Part shown: positions 17,002 through 26,103 of the stretch, in pieces
Numbering within the stretch: the first letter of the stretch is position 1
Layout of the letters: every line of letters begins with the position of its first letter
Source: Chloroflexota bacterium
Lineage (GTDB): Bacteria; Chloroflexota; Anaerolineae; Aggregatilineales; J027
DNA: 64,000 nucleotides
Assembly: GCA_024434115.1 (NCBI GenBank)
Contig: QMIT01000005.1
Span: forward strand, 186,001-250,000
Reading direction: 5' to 3'
Translations under genes and position numbers: made by a program
Notes under the pieces: generated by a model
Databases searched by the model: none
The model's input: only the letters and a program-made list of their open reading frames with translations
What the model was told of the DNA's origin: nothing

Positions 17002-17742
17002 CTATTCGTCCCCCTCTCCCTGTGTGCTGGGCAGGTCTTGGGTATCACGCAGACGGTGCGCGGTATCGGTCAATTCCTCAAAATAGGGGGTTTCGCTGAT
17101 GGCCTTGACCTGTTGATCACGGGCCGAGTCGTCGAGTTCGATCCGCATGACTTCGGACTCGTCTTGCGCCGCGATTTCGTTTTCCCGCGCTTGCACACTA
17201 TGAACCATCGTCAAAAACGAGGTGATAAGGTTTTCAATATCACATTCGCTGGCGGCAATATCATTGATGGCGGCCTCATATTCGCCTTTGGAAAGCCGAT
17301 GCACCCACTCCATGACTTTAGTGAGATAGTCGGTGGTATAACGCACGCGCGACGCCAGCGAACGCATCATCGAAAGGCCGACGCCGGGGCGTTCATAGAC
17401 AAACGCCAAGAGTTGGTCTCGACTCAGCACCATGACTTCCGTTGGTTCGGCTGCCGATGCCGAAGCGGAACGGGGCTGTTGATCGAGTGGGGAGAGTTCG
17501 CCAAAAATCTCACCCGACCCATAATGGCGCAGGGTGAGGGGGTTATGATATTCATCGTAGGTAAAAATGCGAATCAGGCCCGACAAAATGATGAACATTT
17601 CGGTGCCGGGGTCGCCGCGCTCGAAAATGATTGTGCCGTTGGGATAGGAACGGCGTTCCATTTTGCCAATCAGCAGTTCGATTTCGGCCTTGTCTACGCC
17701 TTTTAATACATGGGTTTTTTGAAGCTGCTCAATGAGTTCCAT
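17002..17742 (-). CDS. stand-alone cyclic-nucleotide-binding (cNMP-sensor) protein without DNA-binding domain
   Basis: This protein of about 246 residues has a CNB domain at about 10-130, including GTIIFERGDPGTEMFIILSG and the phosphate-binding segment FGELSPLDQQPRSASASA with Gly-Glu and Arg retained. The C-terminal part is helical and acidic, with no helix-turn-helix, so it is not a Crp-type regulator. The stretch after the CNB core (TDYLTKVMEWVHRLSKGEYE) resembles the tail of the PrsW-CNB protein (TRTLEESANWASQIQKGEFD), so the two CNB units are probably related. ATG at 17742 has AGGAA 7 bases upstream; a TTG six bases further up is less likely. Confidence 0.8.
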   Translation of the reverse strand: MELIEQLQKTHVLKGVDKAEIELLIGKMERRSYPNGTIIFERGDPGTEMFIILSGLIRIFTYDEYHNPLTLRHYGSGEIFGELSPLDQQPRSASASAAEPTEVMVLSRDQLLAFVYERPGVGLSMMRSLASRVRYTTDYLTKVMEWVHRLSKGEYEAAINDIAASECDIENLITSFLTMVHSVQARENEIAAQDESEVMRIELDDSARDQQVKAISETPYFEELTDTAHRLRDTQDLPSTQGEGDE

Positions 17743-18126
17743 GACCAATTTCCTGCGGAGAAGGAGTGCGTTCCGCCACGCTTAAGAACAGGTGTAACCC
17801 TGCTTTTACACCATGCAGCCGCAAATAGCAAATAGTATTGGGAGGGGGAAGTATCAAGAAAATAATGAGTCGCGCAAAATCAAAACCCCCACCGAATTAC
17901 TTACCCCGGCCTCATCTCAATAAATTTGTTTATCTATGTCGGGATACTACTCACTTACAGTTTACAATGAATTGAAATTACCCACAAGTAGGCCATCAAA
18001 ACTCATTCTATCTAAATGCGACCAAAAAAGAAACGCCATACGGGGTATGGTCGTCTCTTTCTCGAAAATGGATATGAGGACGATGCAAGGGTGAGGCACT
18101 GCCAGCACCCCTACATCAGTACAGAG
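17743..18126. other. intergenic region with no gene recognised
   Basis: This 384-base gap lies between two minus-strand genes. Its right part holds the terminator of the modular protein (18021-18050); the remainder should contain the promoter of the CNB gene. A long plus-strand open frame starting at 18016 is antisense to the modular protein and is not supported. Confidence 0.5.
18021..18050 (-). terminator. terminator of the secreted modular protein
   Basis: CCATAC (18036-18041) pairs with GTATGG (18045-18050) around a 3-base loop. Read on the minus strand the hairpin is followed by CGTTTCTTTTTT. It lies 77 bases after the stop at 18127. Confidence 0.6.
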
Positions 18127-19899
18127 TTATCGGGAACAATCAATCGTGGCTTGGGGATCACTGTTGCCGGGATGCCCGATTTGTTGGTTGGCATACAGCG
18201 TAACCTGTCCGCCGCCTGTCCACTCGACGGTCATGCTGGTGCCGCCGTCCAAGAGCACAGAACCAGAGGTCAAGAGGTTGCCGTCAGCGTCTATAATCCA
18301 CCATGGGGTGGGTTGCACCATATTGCCTTCACCGGGGTCGCCCGAATTGCTGATGGTGAATACCGCTGTCCCATCCGCCGTGCAAACCGCCGTGACATTG
18401 AGGCTAGAGCAGTCGAGACGGTCAGGGTTGTTCTTCTGGCAGCCATAGACAATCGTGCCAGTGGGTTCGGGGGTGGGGGTATTGGTCGGCTCTTCCGTCG
18501 GTGTGTCGGTTGGTTTGGGCGTCGGCGTCTCAGTCGGCGTCTCAGTCGGCGTCTCAGTGGGTGTTTCCGTCGGTGGCTCGGTGGGGGTATCCGTTGGCGT
18601 CACCGTTGGGGTTTCCGTCGGTGGCTCAGTCGGCGTTTCAGTGGGGGTCGGTGTCTCAGTGGGCGCGGTGCACAGATCGGTGGTCAGCGTCCAGACAACC
18701 CCTTGATATTCCACGGTCAGCGTCACCGGCTCGAACACACCCGACAGGTAAATTTCGAGGCCAGCAAAGCCAGCGCCGGAAGCGTCGAACTGGAAAGTAT
18801 CTTGCTCCAAGATGTTGCCAAGTGAATCGGTGACGGTGTAGGTCGCCAGTTCCGTCATCGCGCCGCCGAAGTTGTAGATATAGAGATAGGTGCCACCCAT
18901 ACCGTCGTTATACCAGCAGAGGCTGTCCAATTCCAGAATGGGATCATTGGGGACATCGGTTGGGGTCTCGGTGACGACCACACCACAAGTTGCCGCATAT
19001 TCGTAGGTGAAGCCATGATATTCCAGATACAGGGTATGGGTGCCCGTCGCAAAAGTGTCAATTTGAACGACGGCATCCGGGCTGCCCGACGGGCCGAGGA
19101 CAAACGTACCCGAGGTGACGACATCACCATTCTCATTCACGACGGTGTAGCCAAAGGTGTCGGTTGTAGTATCCCCCAAGTTCCAGACCAAGAAATAGGT
19201 GCCCGGTTGCTCGGTTAAGCACACGCTCAACACATCCCACGTGGGCGGCTGAGGGGTTTCAGTGGGTGTCTCAGTCGGTGTTTCAGTGGGCGTACTGGTG
19301 GGTGTCTCAGTGGGTGTTTCAGTTGGGACATCCGTCGGTGTTTCAGTCGGTGTCTCGGTGGGTTTCTCAGTGGGGGTCTCGGTTGGTGTTTCGGTTTCGC
19401 TGGGCACACAGGACAACGTACCCTGCGGCTGACTGCTGCCGGGGTGACCGATTTGTTGATCGGCATACAGGGTCACGCTGCCGCCCCCTGACCACTCAAC
19501 GGTCATGCTTTCGCCGCCTTTGAGCAGAATGGGGCCACTAGCGAGGACGTTGCCATCCTGATCTACAATGCGCCATTCAGTCGCCAGCAGCATGTCGCCA
19601 TTGCCCGGTTCGCCCGTGTTGGTGATGGTGAAAACAGCCACGCCGTCTTCGGCCCGACACACCGCCTTGACCTCAAGACTCGAACAATCCACTCGATCAG
19701 GGTTGTTCTTTTGGCAGGCCAGACTGTTGTTTCGATCTTTTTCTTGGATCCGATTGAGGGTGGTGCGGTTGGTGTCGTCGCGCTGGGCGGCCTCACCGAC
19801 TCCCCATGTACTGCCTAAAACTAAGGTGGTGACTACTATAAAAACCAGTGCGAGATTAAGACCAAATACTCGCTTCCGGTTGACCCGATAAAAATTCAT
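18127..19899 (-). CDS. secreted modular protein with PTET linkers and Cys-containing beta modules
   Basis: This protein of about 590 residues starts with a signal/anchor segment (about residues 12-36). It has two copies of a module of about 95 residues at the ends of the mature chain. These begin NNPDR-(V/L)-DCSSL, contain [12 protein letters not shown] or [12 protein letters not shown], and end [11 protein letters not shown] or [11 protein letters not shown]. Between them are two other beta modules ([17 protein letters not shown] and [20 protein letters not shown]), all separated by PTETPTE linkers. ATG 19899 follows AGGAGAGG; a longer frame to 19947 lacks support. The first module type recurs in the 1293-residue protein and the second is related to the Cys-paired repeats of the giant protein. 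It is likely extracellular, possibly a matrix or adhesion component. Confidence 0.8.
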   Translation of the reverse strand: MNFYRVNRKRVFGLNLALVFIVVTTLVLGSTWGVGEAAQRDDTNRTTLNRIQEKDRNNSLACQKNNPDRVDCSSLEVKAVCRAEDGVAVFTITNTGEPGNGDMLLATEWRIVDQDGNVLASGPILLKGGESMTVEWSGGGSVTLYADQQIGHPGSSQPQGTLSCVPSETETPTETPTEKPTETPTETPTDVPTETPTETPTSTPTETPTETPTETPQPPTWDVLSVCLTEQPGTYFLVWNLGDTTTDTFGYTVVNENGDVVTSGTFVLGPSGSPDAVVQIDTFATGTHTLYLEYHGFTYEYAATCGVVVTETPTDVPNDPILELDSLCWYNDGMGGTYLYIYNFGGAMTELATYTVTDSLGNILEQDTFQFDASGAGFAGLEIYLSGVFEPVTLTVEYQGVVWTLTTDLCTAPTETPTPTETPTEPPTETPTVTPTDTPTEPPTETPTETPTETPTETPTPKPTDTPTEEPTNTPTPEPTGTIVYGCQKNNPDRLDCSSLNVTAVCTADGTAVFTISNSGDPGEGNMVQPTPWWIIDADGNLLTSGSVLLDGGTSMTVEWTGGGQVTLYANQQIGHPGNSDPQATIDCSR

Positions 19900-20129
19900 A
19901 ATACCTCTCCTTGTGATGATTGATTTTGCTGCTTGATGGCGCGGCAATATAAAGCACCATCAAGACAGCAACTCCTCTGTCACTCGGTATACCGTCAAAA
20001 AATGATGAACATTACGGGTGGTTATAGGATTTTAACGAAACCTCAATGCTTTAGTACCGGGGTCGTATTAGGAGCGCTATAACGGAGACCTATGAAAATT
20101 GGCGAACAAAGCAGGCAATCTGGCTTTAT

Positions 20130-20561
20130 TTAGCGCTGAATGACGGTGCCCTGCATGACGGCCACCACCTTATTTACATCTTTGGAATATGCGGTTACTT
20201 CGGCAGCACAAACGGTCAGGGTACGTCCAGCGCGAATCACCCGACCCACTGCGATCAGTTTGTCACCGACTGCCGGGGACAACAAATTCACCTTAAATTC
20301 GACGGCCAGCACATCTTGATTGGAGGGAACCAGCGTCGAGGCGGCGTACCCACAGGCACTGTCGGCGATCATCGTCACCACTCCGCCGTGCAAAAAGCCA
20401 TTTTGCTGACACAGGTCGGCGCGAAACGGCAGTTCAATCGCCACCAGCCCCGGCTCGATACGCATCATCCTTGCCCCAATGGTGTGCATCATCGTCTGGC
20501 GGTTGAAATTCTCACGCACACGGGTTTCAAAGTCGGGGTCTTGGGGGATGAAATCGGTCAT
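20130..20561 (-). CDS. PaaI-family hotdog-fold thioesterase
   Basis: This 143-residue protein is the usual length for the family and has the hotdog signature NGFLHGGVVTMIADSACGYA, where the HGG segment and following Asp form the thioester active site. The family hydrolyses acyl- or phenylacyl-CoA in the cytoplasm; the substrate here is unknown. It starts 5 bases after the stop of the DinB-like gene and is the last of three closely spaced minus-strand genes (aminotransferase, DinB-like, thioesterase). Confidence 0.85.
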   Translation of the reverse strand: MTDFIPQDPDFETRVRENFNRQTMMHTIGARMMRIEPGLVAIELPFRADLCQQNGFLHGGVVTMIADSACGYAASTLVPSNQDVLAVEFKVNLLSPAVGDKLIAVGRVIRAGRTLTVCAAEVTAYSKDVNKVVAVMQGTVIQR

Positions 20562-20566
20562 CCCAC

Positions 20567-21067
20567 TTATTCCGGGTGATAGGGATAGGCACTGATATTG
20601 CCCACGAAACCGGGCAAGTCATCATGCCCCAATAATTGACGAATGGCCTGCGACTCCCCCAGATGATACCAGTAATGGTAAATCATCCGCAGCAAGCGCG
20701 TGCCGATGTTTTCACCCGTTGGGGCGTTGGGGGCTGTCCATGTCCCCTGCAAAAGTTCGGGGGTCAAGGTATCCAGATAGGCATCGGCGGCGAGGGTTAC
20801 GGTGTACCATGCCTGCCACATGGCATCGAGGGGTGGGGTACTTTGCGGCGCACCATATCCATAGTGATGCAGGTCGGGGATGAGGACTTTGTTCTGGGAA
20901 CGTTCCAGCCAATACAACTGCTCATGCCAAGCCAGATGCCCGACGATCCAACTGAGGGAATTCATCGGGCCAAAATGACGACTGGCATCCTCCGCTGAGA
21001 CACCTTCATAGGCCCGCACCAATTCATTGCGGGTAAAACGGAGTTGGGCAACCAATAAATGAGGCAT
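20567..21067 (-). CDS. DinB-family four-helix-bundle protein
   Basis: This 166-residue protein has the DinB/YfiT pattern: histidines at the expected positions in HLAWHEQLYWL and in YHYWYHLGESQAI, which would bind a metal in the four-helix bundle. Many members are thiol-dependent transferases, but the reaction here is unknown. It sits 11 bases after the aminotransferase gene and 5 bases before the thioesterase gene, probably in one operon. Confidence 0.8.
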   Translation of the reverse strand: MPHLLVAQLRFTRNELVRAYEGVSAEDASRHFGPMNSLSWIVGHLAWHEQLYWLERSQNKVLIPDLHHYGYGAPQSTPPLDAMWQAWYTVTLAADAYLDTLTPELLQGTWTAPNAPTGENIGTRLLRMIYHYWYHLGESQAIRQLLGHDDLPGFVGNISAYPYHPE

Positions 21068-21078
21068 GACCGGGTATC

Positions 21079-22314
21079 CTATCGCAGAATCGAGGCCAAA
21101 CGCCGTATCCCTTCTTTGATACGGTCTTCGGGTTGATTGGAGAAATTCAAGCGCAGGGTGTTGGGTTGTTTCTCAACGGCAAAGAAGCCATTACCCGGCA
21201 CATAGGCCACCTGATTTTCCAACGCGACAGGCAGCAGGCTTTCGGTGTTCATGCCCGCTGGCAGCTTGACCCACAGGAACAACCCACCATCCGGTACCGC
21301 CCATTCCGCCCGCCCCGCAAAATGTTCATTCAAGGCCGCGTCCATGACATCGCGCCGCCGATGATAAAGGGAGATCAAATTGGGTAGGTTGCGTTCAATC
21401 GTCTTTTCGGTGATAAGCCGCTCCACGATCATCTGATTCAGCATCGAAGTGTGCAGATCGAAGCCCTGTTTGGCAATCACCATCGCCCGGATCACTGGGG
21501 CAGGGGCAATGGCATAACCAACCCGCAAACCCGGCATCAAGGTTTTGGAGAATGTGCCGAGATGGATGACCCGTCCGCGATGATTCCATTCACTACCGAG
21601 CATCTGGCCTTCGATTTCAATCAATCCGGGGATGTCTTGACCCGTATACCGTAAAGCGCGGTAGGGGTCGTCTTCAATCAAGGCCATATCCAGCCGATGC
21701 GCTGTCTCGATCAGGGCTTCTCGGCGATCACGGGCGAGGGTGACACCTGTCGGGTTTTGGAAATTGACCACCGAATAGGCGAATTTGGCTGAACCATGCC
21801 GTTCGGTGAGGTCATCCACGCTTTCAACAATCAAGCCATCATGATCCATTGGCAGGGTCAAATAATGCGGTAGGCAGCCAAACCACGCCGACATCGCGCC
21901 AACGTAGGTGGGGGATTCGACCATCACGCGGTCATGCGGCTCCAAAAAGATCCGCCCAATCAAATCCAAGCCTTGCTGTGCCCCGCTGGTAATCAGGATA
22001 TTTTCGACGCCGATGTTGACCCCGCGTGCCTGCCACTGGGCGATAAGGGCTTCACGCAGAGGGCGGTAGCCTTCGGTTGGGCCATATTGCAGCGCCGAAC
22101 GGCCCTCGGTTGCCAAAATGTCATCAGCAGCGACGGCGGCCTCTTCGACAGCAAACACTTCCGGGGCGGGGAGACCACCGGCAAATGAAATCGTCTGGCT
22201 GCCAATCACCGAGAGTAAATCGCGGATGGCACTGCCTTTGTTCTGGCGGGTACTTTCGGCAAAACGCAGCGACCAATCAGGGGTGTGCAAATCAAGGGCT
22301 GGAATGGTGGACAC
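21079..22314 (-). CDS. PLP-dependent class I/II aminotransferase (2-aminoadipate aminotransferase-like)
   Basis: This 411-residue cytoplasmic enzyme has the fold-type I aminotransferase motifs: TISFAGGLPAPEVF near the start, YGPTEGYRPLREAL, ILITSGAQQGLDLIG, NFQNPTGV, DDPYRALRY, the PLP lysine in LGTFSKTLMPGLRVGY, and a C-terminal Arg in NTLRLNFSNQ. This set is typical of the LysN/2-aminoadipate and aromatic aminotransferase group; the exact substrate cannot be read from sequence. It is first in a three-gene minus-strand run and divergent from the VOC gene. Confidence 0.88.
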   Translation of the reverse strand: MSTIPALDLHTPDWSLRFAESTRQNKGSAIRDLLSVIGSQTISFAGGLPAPEVFAVEEAAVAADDILATEGRSALQYGPTEGYRPLREALIAQWQARGVNIGVENILITSGAQQGLDLIGRIFLEPHDRVMVESPTYVGAMSAWFGCLPHYLTLPMDHDGLIVESVDDLTERHGSAKFAYSVVNFQNPTGVTLARDRREALIETAHRLDMALIEDDPYRALRYTGQDIPGLIEIEGQMLGSEWNHRGRVIHLGTFSKTLMPGLRVGYAIAPAPVIRAMVIAKQGFDLHTSMLNQMIVERLITEKTIERNLPNLISLYHRRRDVMDAALNEHFAGRAEWAVPDGGLFLWVKLPAGMNTESLLPVALENQVAYVPGNGFFAVEKQPNTLRLNFSNQPEDRIKEGIRRLASILR

Positions 22315-22510
22315 CGCAAAATTCCTCTACATGAATTATGGATGGGAAAGATAGTAGAGTAGCGCACTTGCCCCGATTGGTCAAAGACTACTGGGAAATT
22401 TGCTAGAGGTTTGCGGCAATTTTGAACCGGGCCAATCACTGCTGACATAATGTTGTCACACGCCTCCTGTATCCTAAAAATGAACCGATCAACCAACAGG
22501 AGAGCAGAAC

Positions 22511-22879
22511 ATGAACCTCGGATTTGTGGTGTTGTACGTGCGGGATATGGCGAAATCCAAAACCTTCTATACCGAGGTCTTGGGCATGTCGGTCATCGAG
22601 GCAATTTCCAGCCCAACCTTTGTCTCTCTCCGGCCCAGCGGCGGCTCGATTGTGGCCCTGCAAGACAAGGCGGCGGCGAAATTCCCTCCACGTTTTGAAG
22701 AACACCCCGGCACGATAGAACTCAGTTTCGAGGCGGATGACGTAGATGGCACGTGGGCGCGGTGGAAGGAACAGGGCGTCGAAATCATCGCCGACCCGGT
22801 AGATTTACCATTCGGGCGCTATTTCATGGCGAAAGACCCCGACGGTCACTATCTCTCCGTGTATCGCTTCAATCAGTAA
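22511..22879 (+). CDS. VOC-family (glyoxalase/bleomycin-resistance-like) protein
   Basis: This 122-residue protein has the length and paired beta-alpha-beta-beta-beta layout of single-domain VOC proteins. It starts LGFVVLYVRDMAKSKTFYTE and ends DPDGHYLSVYRF, with FGRYFMAKDPDGH near the second metal-ligand strand. It is cytoplasmic with unknown substrate. ATG 22511 has AGGAGAG upstream. It is a single-gene unit divergent from the aminotransferase. Confidence 0.8.
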   Translation: MNLGFVVLYVRDMAKSKTFYTEVLGMSVIEAISSPTFVSLRPSGGSIVALQDKAAAKFPPRFEEHPGTIELSFEADDVDGTWARWKEQGVEIIADPVDLPFGRYFMAKDPDGHYLSVYRFNQ

Positions 22880-22912
22880 ACACAATCCACGCCAAACAAA
22901 ACCGCCAACTAG

Positions 22913-22965
22913 GGTCATATTTCGTAGGGGATGGCCCAGTGCCATCCCGCATTTCAAATATGACC
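22913..22965. repeat. nested inverted repeat (REP/MITE-like intergenic element)
   Basis: GGTCATATTT (22913-22922) pairs with AAATATGACC (22956-22965), enclosing GGGATGGC (22928-22935) pairing with GCCATCCC (22941-22948). A CGTAGGGG core lies beside it, and a related fragment reading AGTCGCC...CCCCTAC follows at about 22975-23000. It sits between convergent genes and may double as a terminator. Confidence 0.6.
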
Positions 22966-23001
22966 AAGCGAGCACGGCGACTCGCCCCTACCAAACCCAT
23001 C

Positions 23002-23946
23002 TCATGCGGCGAATTTCAGACGACCCGCCTGCTGCAAAATCCGCGCGGCCTGAAGCGAGACCCACCGATGAATCTCCTCTGCATCGCCCAATTGTTTATA
23101 GGTACGCTGGCGATAGGGATTATGTCCATGCCAATGGCCGTCCTCGCGGCGGAGTTGTTCCAGCCAATCAAGTGCGGGTTGTGCGCCGGCGTGGTTCAAT
23201 GCGCCCAAATCCCCTAGCACCCGTAGCGTAAACAAAACATCCACCTGATAGAAGAGCGGGAAATTCAGATCAAACCACAGGGGATGTATTTTGCCATTTT
23301 CAGGAGCGGGATAATTGGCCTCGACCAGTGCATGGTTATCCAGCAAAAATGTGACGCCCGCTTCAATTGCTTGGGTGATTTCGGGCGTTCTTTGGGTCAG
23401 GGGGATTGCTCCTAGTCCCCATAGGCTTCGCACAATCCCCCATGCACAGGGTAATCCGCCGTTATGGTTACACACCCCGCGTCGTGTCGTGACTTCCTGA
23501 ATCAGAAATTGGATGACGGCTTGAAGTTCATCAAACCTTCCTGCATAGGCTACATAATGCAACATATCGCCCCAAAAACAGGCAAGGCCGGGGCGCTCCT
23601 TTTGCAGCCATGATGGGGATTTGGTTTCCGTTGCATTCAACATATGCTCCGCCCCGCGCTGAAAACGGGGATTGCTTGACTCAACACGCAGTTCATCCAG
23701 CAGCAGCATACTCCAATGCGAACTGATGTATTTGGGTGTGTAGAAACTTTTATCAATCTTCCAATGACCTGCCTCGGTTTGACGGCCCAAAATCATTGGC
23801 ACAGGGCCAGTTTCCATAATGGCGTGTTTGGCTTGGATAACATCGGGGTGATCTTCGGGGAGGCCCATCAAGTGGGTATAGGCTTGATACCGAATGGACG
23901 GAATCGAGGACTCCAATAACCAACTCATGAACGCCTGATTGACCAT
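23002..23946 (-). CDS. alpha/alpha-toroid (terpene cyclase/prenyltransferase-fold) protein
   Basis: This 314-residue protein has repeated helical pairs and two QW-like motifs, GRQTEAGHWKID and LEQLRREDGHWHG, as in squalene-cyclase and prenyltransferase toroids. The region with GVCNHNGGLPCAWG carries Cys and His residues. There is no DxDD or complete catalytic set that would assign it as a cyclase, so it may be a scaffold of this fold. Related proteins are often annotated as hypothetical or as squalene-cyclase-like; I infer no specific reaction. It starts with GTG or ATG near 23946, after the terminator of the SDR gene. Confidence 0.6.
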   Translation of the reverse strand: MVNQAFMSWLLESSIPSIRYQAYTHLMGLPEDHPDVIQAKHAIMETGPVPMILGRQTEAGHWKIDKSFYTPKYISSHWSMLLLDELRVESSNPRFQRGAEHMLNATETKSPSWLQKERPGLACFWGDMLHYVAYAGRFDELQAVIQFLIQEVTTRRGVCNHNGGLPCAWGIVRSLWGLGAIPLTQRTPEITQAIEAGVTFLLDNHALVEANYPAPENGKIHPLWFDLNFPLFYQVDVLFTLRVLGDLGALNHAGAQPALDWLEQLRREDGHWHGHNPYRQRTYKQLGDAEEIHRWVSLQAARILQQAGRLKFAA

Positions 23947-24012
23947 CGCTGCATCATCTCCTCGCTCATTTGTTCGATGATTGGATTATAAATCCATCTC
24001 TCAATTGGGGAA

Positions 24013-24049
24013 ATGCCTTTTGGTAGCGGTTATGAGTTCCAAAAGGCAT
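24013..24049 (-). terminator. terminator after the SDR gene
   Basis: ATGCCTTTTGG (24013-24023) and CCAAAAGGCAT (24039-24049) form a perfect 11-bp stem with a 15-base loop, 11 bases beyond the stop of the minus-strand SDR gene. Confidence 0.7.
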
Positions 24050-24060
24050 CTCTTTATACT

Positions 24061-24897
24061 CTACGCAGTTTCCAATGTCAGCGGGATGGGTTGTTTGCCA
24101 TCAGTATCGGTGAACCCATAATCCAGCGCCAATTGAGCAATCACCAAGACCTGCCCGGTTTTCGCCATGATGTCGGGGTCAGCCGCCAGATGTGCCACTG
24201 CTCGCCCCGCAAACTGTGGCGACTCCGAGTTGCTAAGATCGAAATACTGCGCCGCCCCCATCACGCTTTCCGTCCGCACCAAGCCGGGATAGAGGCAAAC
24301 AGCGGCTATGTTGTGGGGTTGAAGTTGATGGGCCATGTCGCGGGCCATGCGATCCGTCGCGGTCTTGGCGACCCCATAGCTGACGTTGTTCATAAATTTC
24401 TGCCCCGCCCAATACGAGATATTGACGATCAGGCCGTTTTTTTGCTCAATCATCACCCGCGCCGCATGTTGACTGGCGGTGTAATGGGCACGCACCCCGG
24501 ATGCAAACATTTTGTCCCACATCTCGATAGGCTGTGTCCAAAACGGGCCAAACCATAACTCCCCACCGTTGGGTTGCCCAAAAATCTCATAGCCGCCCCA
24601 CACATTATTGACCAGCACGTCTATCCGGCCCTGTTCGCGCATTACCTGTTCAAATAAGACCGCGACCTGCTTATCATCGGTGTGGTCACACTGCACCGCG
24701 ATACACGTCCCGGCAAGTTCATTGGCCTCCTTTGCCGCTTGGTGAAGATTACCCGGTAGCCAATGCGTGCCCTCGACGACGGTGCGGCCAGTAATGTAGA
24801 CCGTCGCGCCAGCCTCACTCAGGCCCCATGCAATCCCCTTGCCAACCCCGCGACTTGCCCCGGTGACAACTGCTACCTTGCCCTTCAAATCTGGCAT
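24061..24897 (-). CDS. short-chain dehydrogenase/reductase (SDR)
   Basis: This NAD(P)-dependent oxidoreductase of about 278 residues has TGASRGVGKGIAWGL (dinucleotide binding, TGxxxGxG), a D-H segment VQCDHTDD, NNVWGG, and the catalytic pair in SYGVAKTATDRM (YxxxK). ATG 24897 has AAGGAGAGC upstream; the frame continues to 24984 without a ribosome site. The substrate is unknown. Confidence 0.88.
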   Translation of the reverse strand: MPDLKGKVAVVTGASRGVGKGIAWGLSEAGATVYITGRTVVEGTHWLPGNLHQAAKEANELAGTCIAVQCDHTDDKQVAVLFEQVMREQGRIDVLVNNVWGGYEIFGQPNGGELWFGPFWTQPIEMWDKMFASGVRAHYTASQHAARVMIEQKNGLIVNISYWAGQKFMNNVSYGVAKTATDRMARDMAHQLQPHNIAAVCLYPGLVRTESVMGAAQYFDLSNSESPQFAGRAVAHLAADPDIMAKTGQVLVIAQLALDYGFTDTDGKQPIPLTLETA

Positions 24898-25162
24898 CGC
24901 TGCTCTCCTTATATATATTATTGCGCCAGTGATGACCCCAGCATACGTCAAAGTCCTGTCCAAAAAATCCCCACTTGTTGGCATGTTTAAAGGGCTTGCG
25001 GTAGAATATTCTTATCGTTAAATAAGGGATTTCGCGCCGCCCTCTCCCCTACAGCCTTTTCGTAATATAACCCTCCTCCATACATTTTCTCAGAATTTCT
25101 TACGAACCTTTGTCCGCCGCGCCTGTTATTTTGGGTGGATACATTATCAAGGAGTCAAAACA

Positions 25163-26068
25163 ATGTTTCGTAGGACACTTTTGGGATTGAGTGTATGTGT
25201 TACCGTATTGGCCGGGGCAGTGTGGTCGAGCCGCACCCATGCCCAGTCACCGGAGGAACGCCAAGCCGGGGAGACGCGGGTGGATGAATTTGGCATCGAA
25301 CAAGTATGGGTTCCGGCGGGTTGTTTTATGCGTGGCACAACCGAAGAAGCCGCCGAAGCGATGGATCGTCCATTTTGGGCCGCGCGTGAATTTCGCAGCG
25401 AACGCCCCGCCCATGAAGTTTGTCTGAGTCAGGGCTATTGGATTGATAAAACCGAAGTCACCAACGCCGCCTTTGATGCCTTTGTCGAGGCAGGCGGTTA
25501 TGAAAATGAGGCCTTGTGGTCAACCGAAGGACTGGCATGGCTCACCCACCCACTGACCGAAACCTCTCTGCCACTGGCCTGTGATGGTGAGCAGACGCCC
25601 GAACAGCCGCGCACCTGCATTACGTGGTATGAAGCCGAAGCCTACGCGACATGGCGGGGTGGACGCCTGCCCACCGAGGCCGAATGGGAATATGCCGCGC
25701 GTGGGCCGGAATCGCTAACTTATCCTTGGGGCAACGAATTTGATGAAACCTTGCTGAATATGGTTGGGGCTACCAATTCCGTCGCGGTGGGTAACTATCC
25801 CGAAGGTGCAAGCTGGGTTGGGGCGCTCGATATGGCCGGGAACGCGATGGAGTGGGTGCAGGATTGGCTAGACTTTAAATATTATGACTTGATGGAGCGC
25901 GATGACCCCCAAGGCCCGGAAAACGGCGACATTAAAATTGAAAAAGGTGGCTGGTGGGGCGCTGATCCCTTTACCGCCCGCAGCGCCTATCGCCATTTTG
26001 AAGACCCGCCCCACTATGAAGATCATCACATCGGCTTCCGCATGGTGTCATTGGATTCCACCGAATAG
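25163..26068 (+). CDS. secreted FGE/SUMF1-fold (sulfatase-modifying factor-like) protein, catalytic cysteines missing
   Basis: This 301-residue protein has a signal peptide (about residues 1-28, ending THAQ) and the FGE-sulfatase fold: VPAGCFMRGT, YWIDKTEVTNAAFDAFV, ISWYEA-type region (ITWYEAEAYATWRGGRLPTEAEWEYAARG), YPWGN, NAMEWVQDW and a C-terminal HHIGFRMV. The segment that carries the copper/catalytic cysteines in true formylglycine-generating enzymes here reads GGWWGADPFTARSAYRHF, without cysteine. It is therefore probably a binding or structural member rather than an active formylglycine generator. Start ATG 25163 has AAGGAG upstream. Confidence 0.85.
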   Translation: MFRRTLLGLSVCVTVLAGAVWSSRTHAQSPEERQAGETRVDEFGIEQVWVPAGCFMRGTTEEAAEAMDRPFWAAREFRSERPAHEVCLSQGYWIDKTEVTNAAFDAFVEAGGYENEALWSTEGLAWLTHPLTETSLPLACDGEQTPEQPRTCITWYEAEAYATWRGGRLPTEAEWEYAARGPESLTYPWGNEFDETLLNMVGATNSVAVGNYPEGASWVGALDMAGNAMEWVQDWLDFKYYDLMERDDPQGPENGDIKIEKGGWWGADPFTARSAYRHFEDPPHYEDHHIGFRMVSLDSTE

Positions 26069-26103
26069 CCATAGGGGACATGGCTTGCCGGAGGGGTGGG
26101 GGA

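Noticed and set aside
18016-18825. Plus-strand frame of 269 codons
   Set aside because: It lies antisense to the modular protein for most of its length, its composition follows the opposite strand, and a terminator covers its start.
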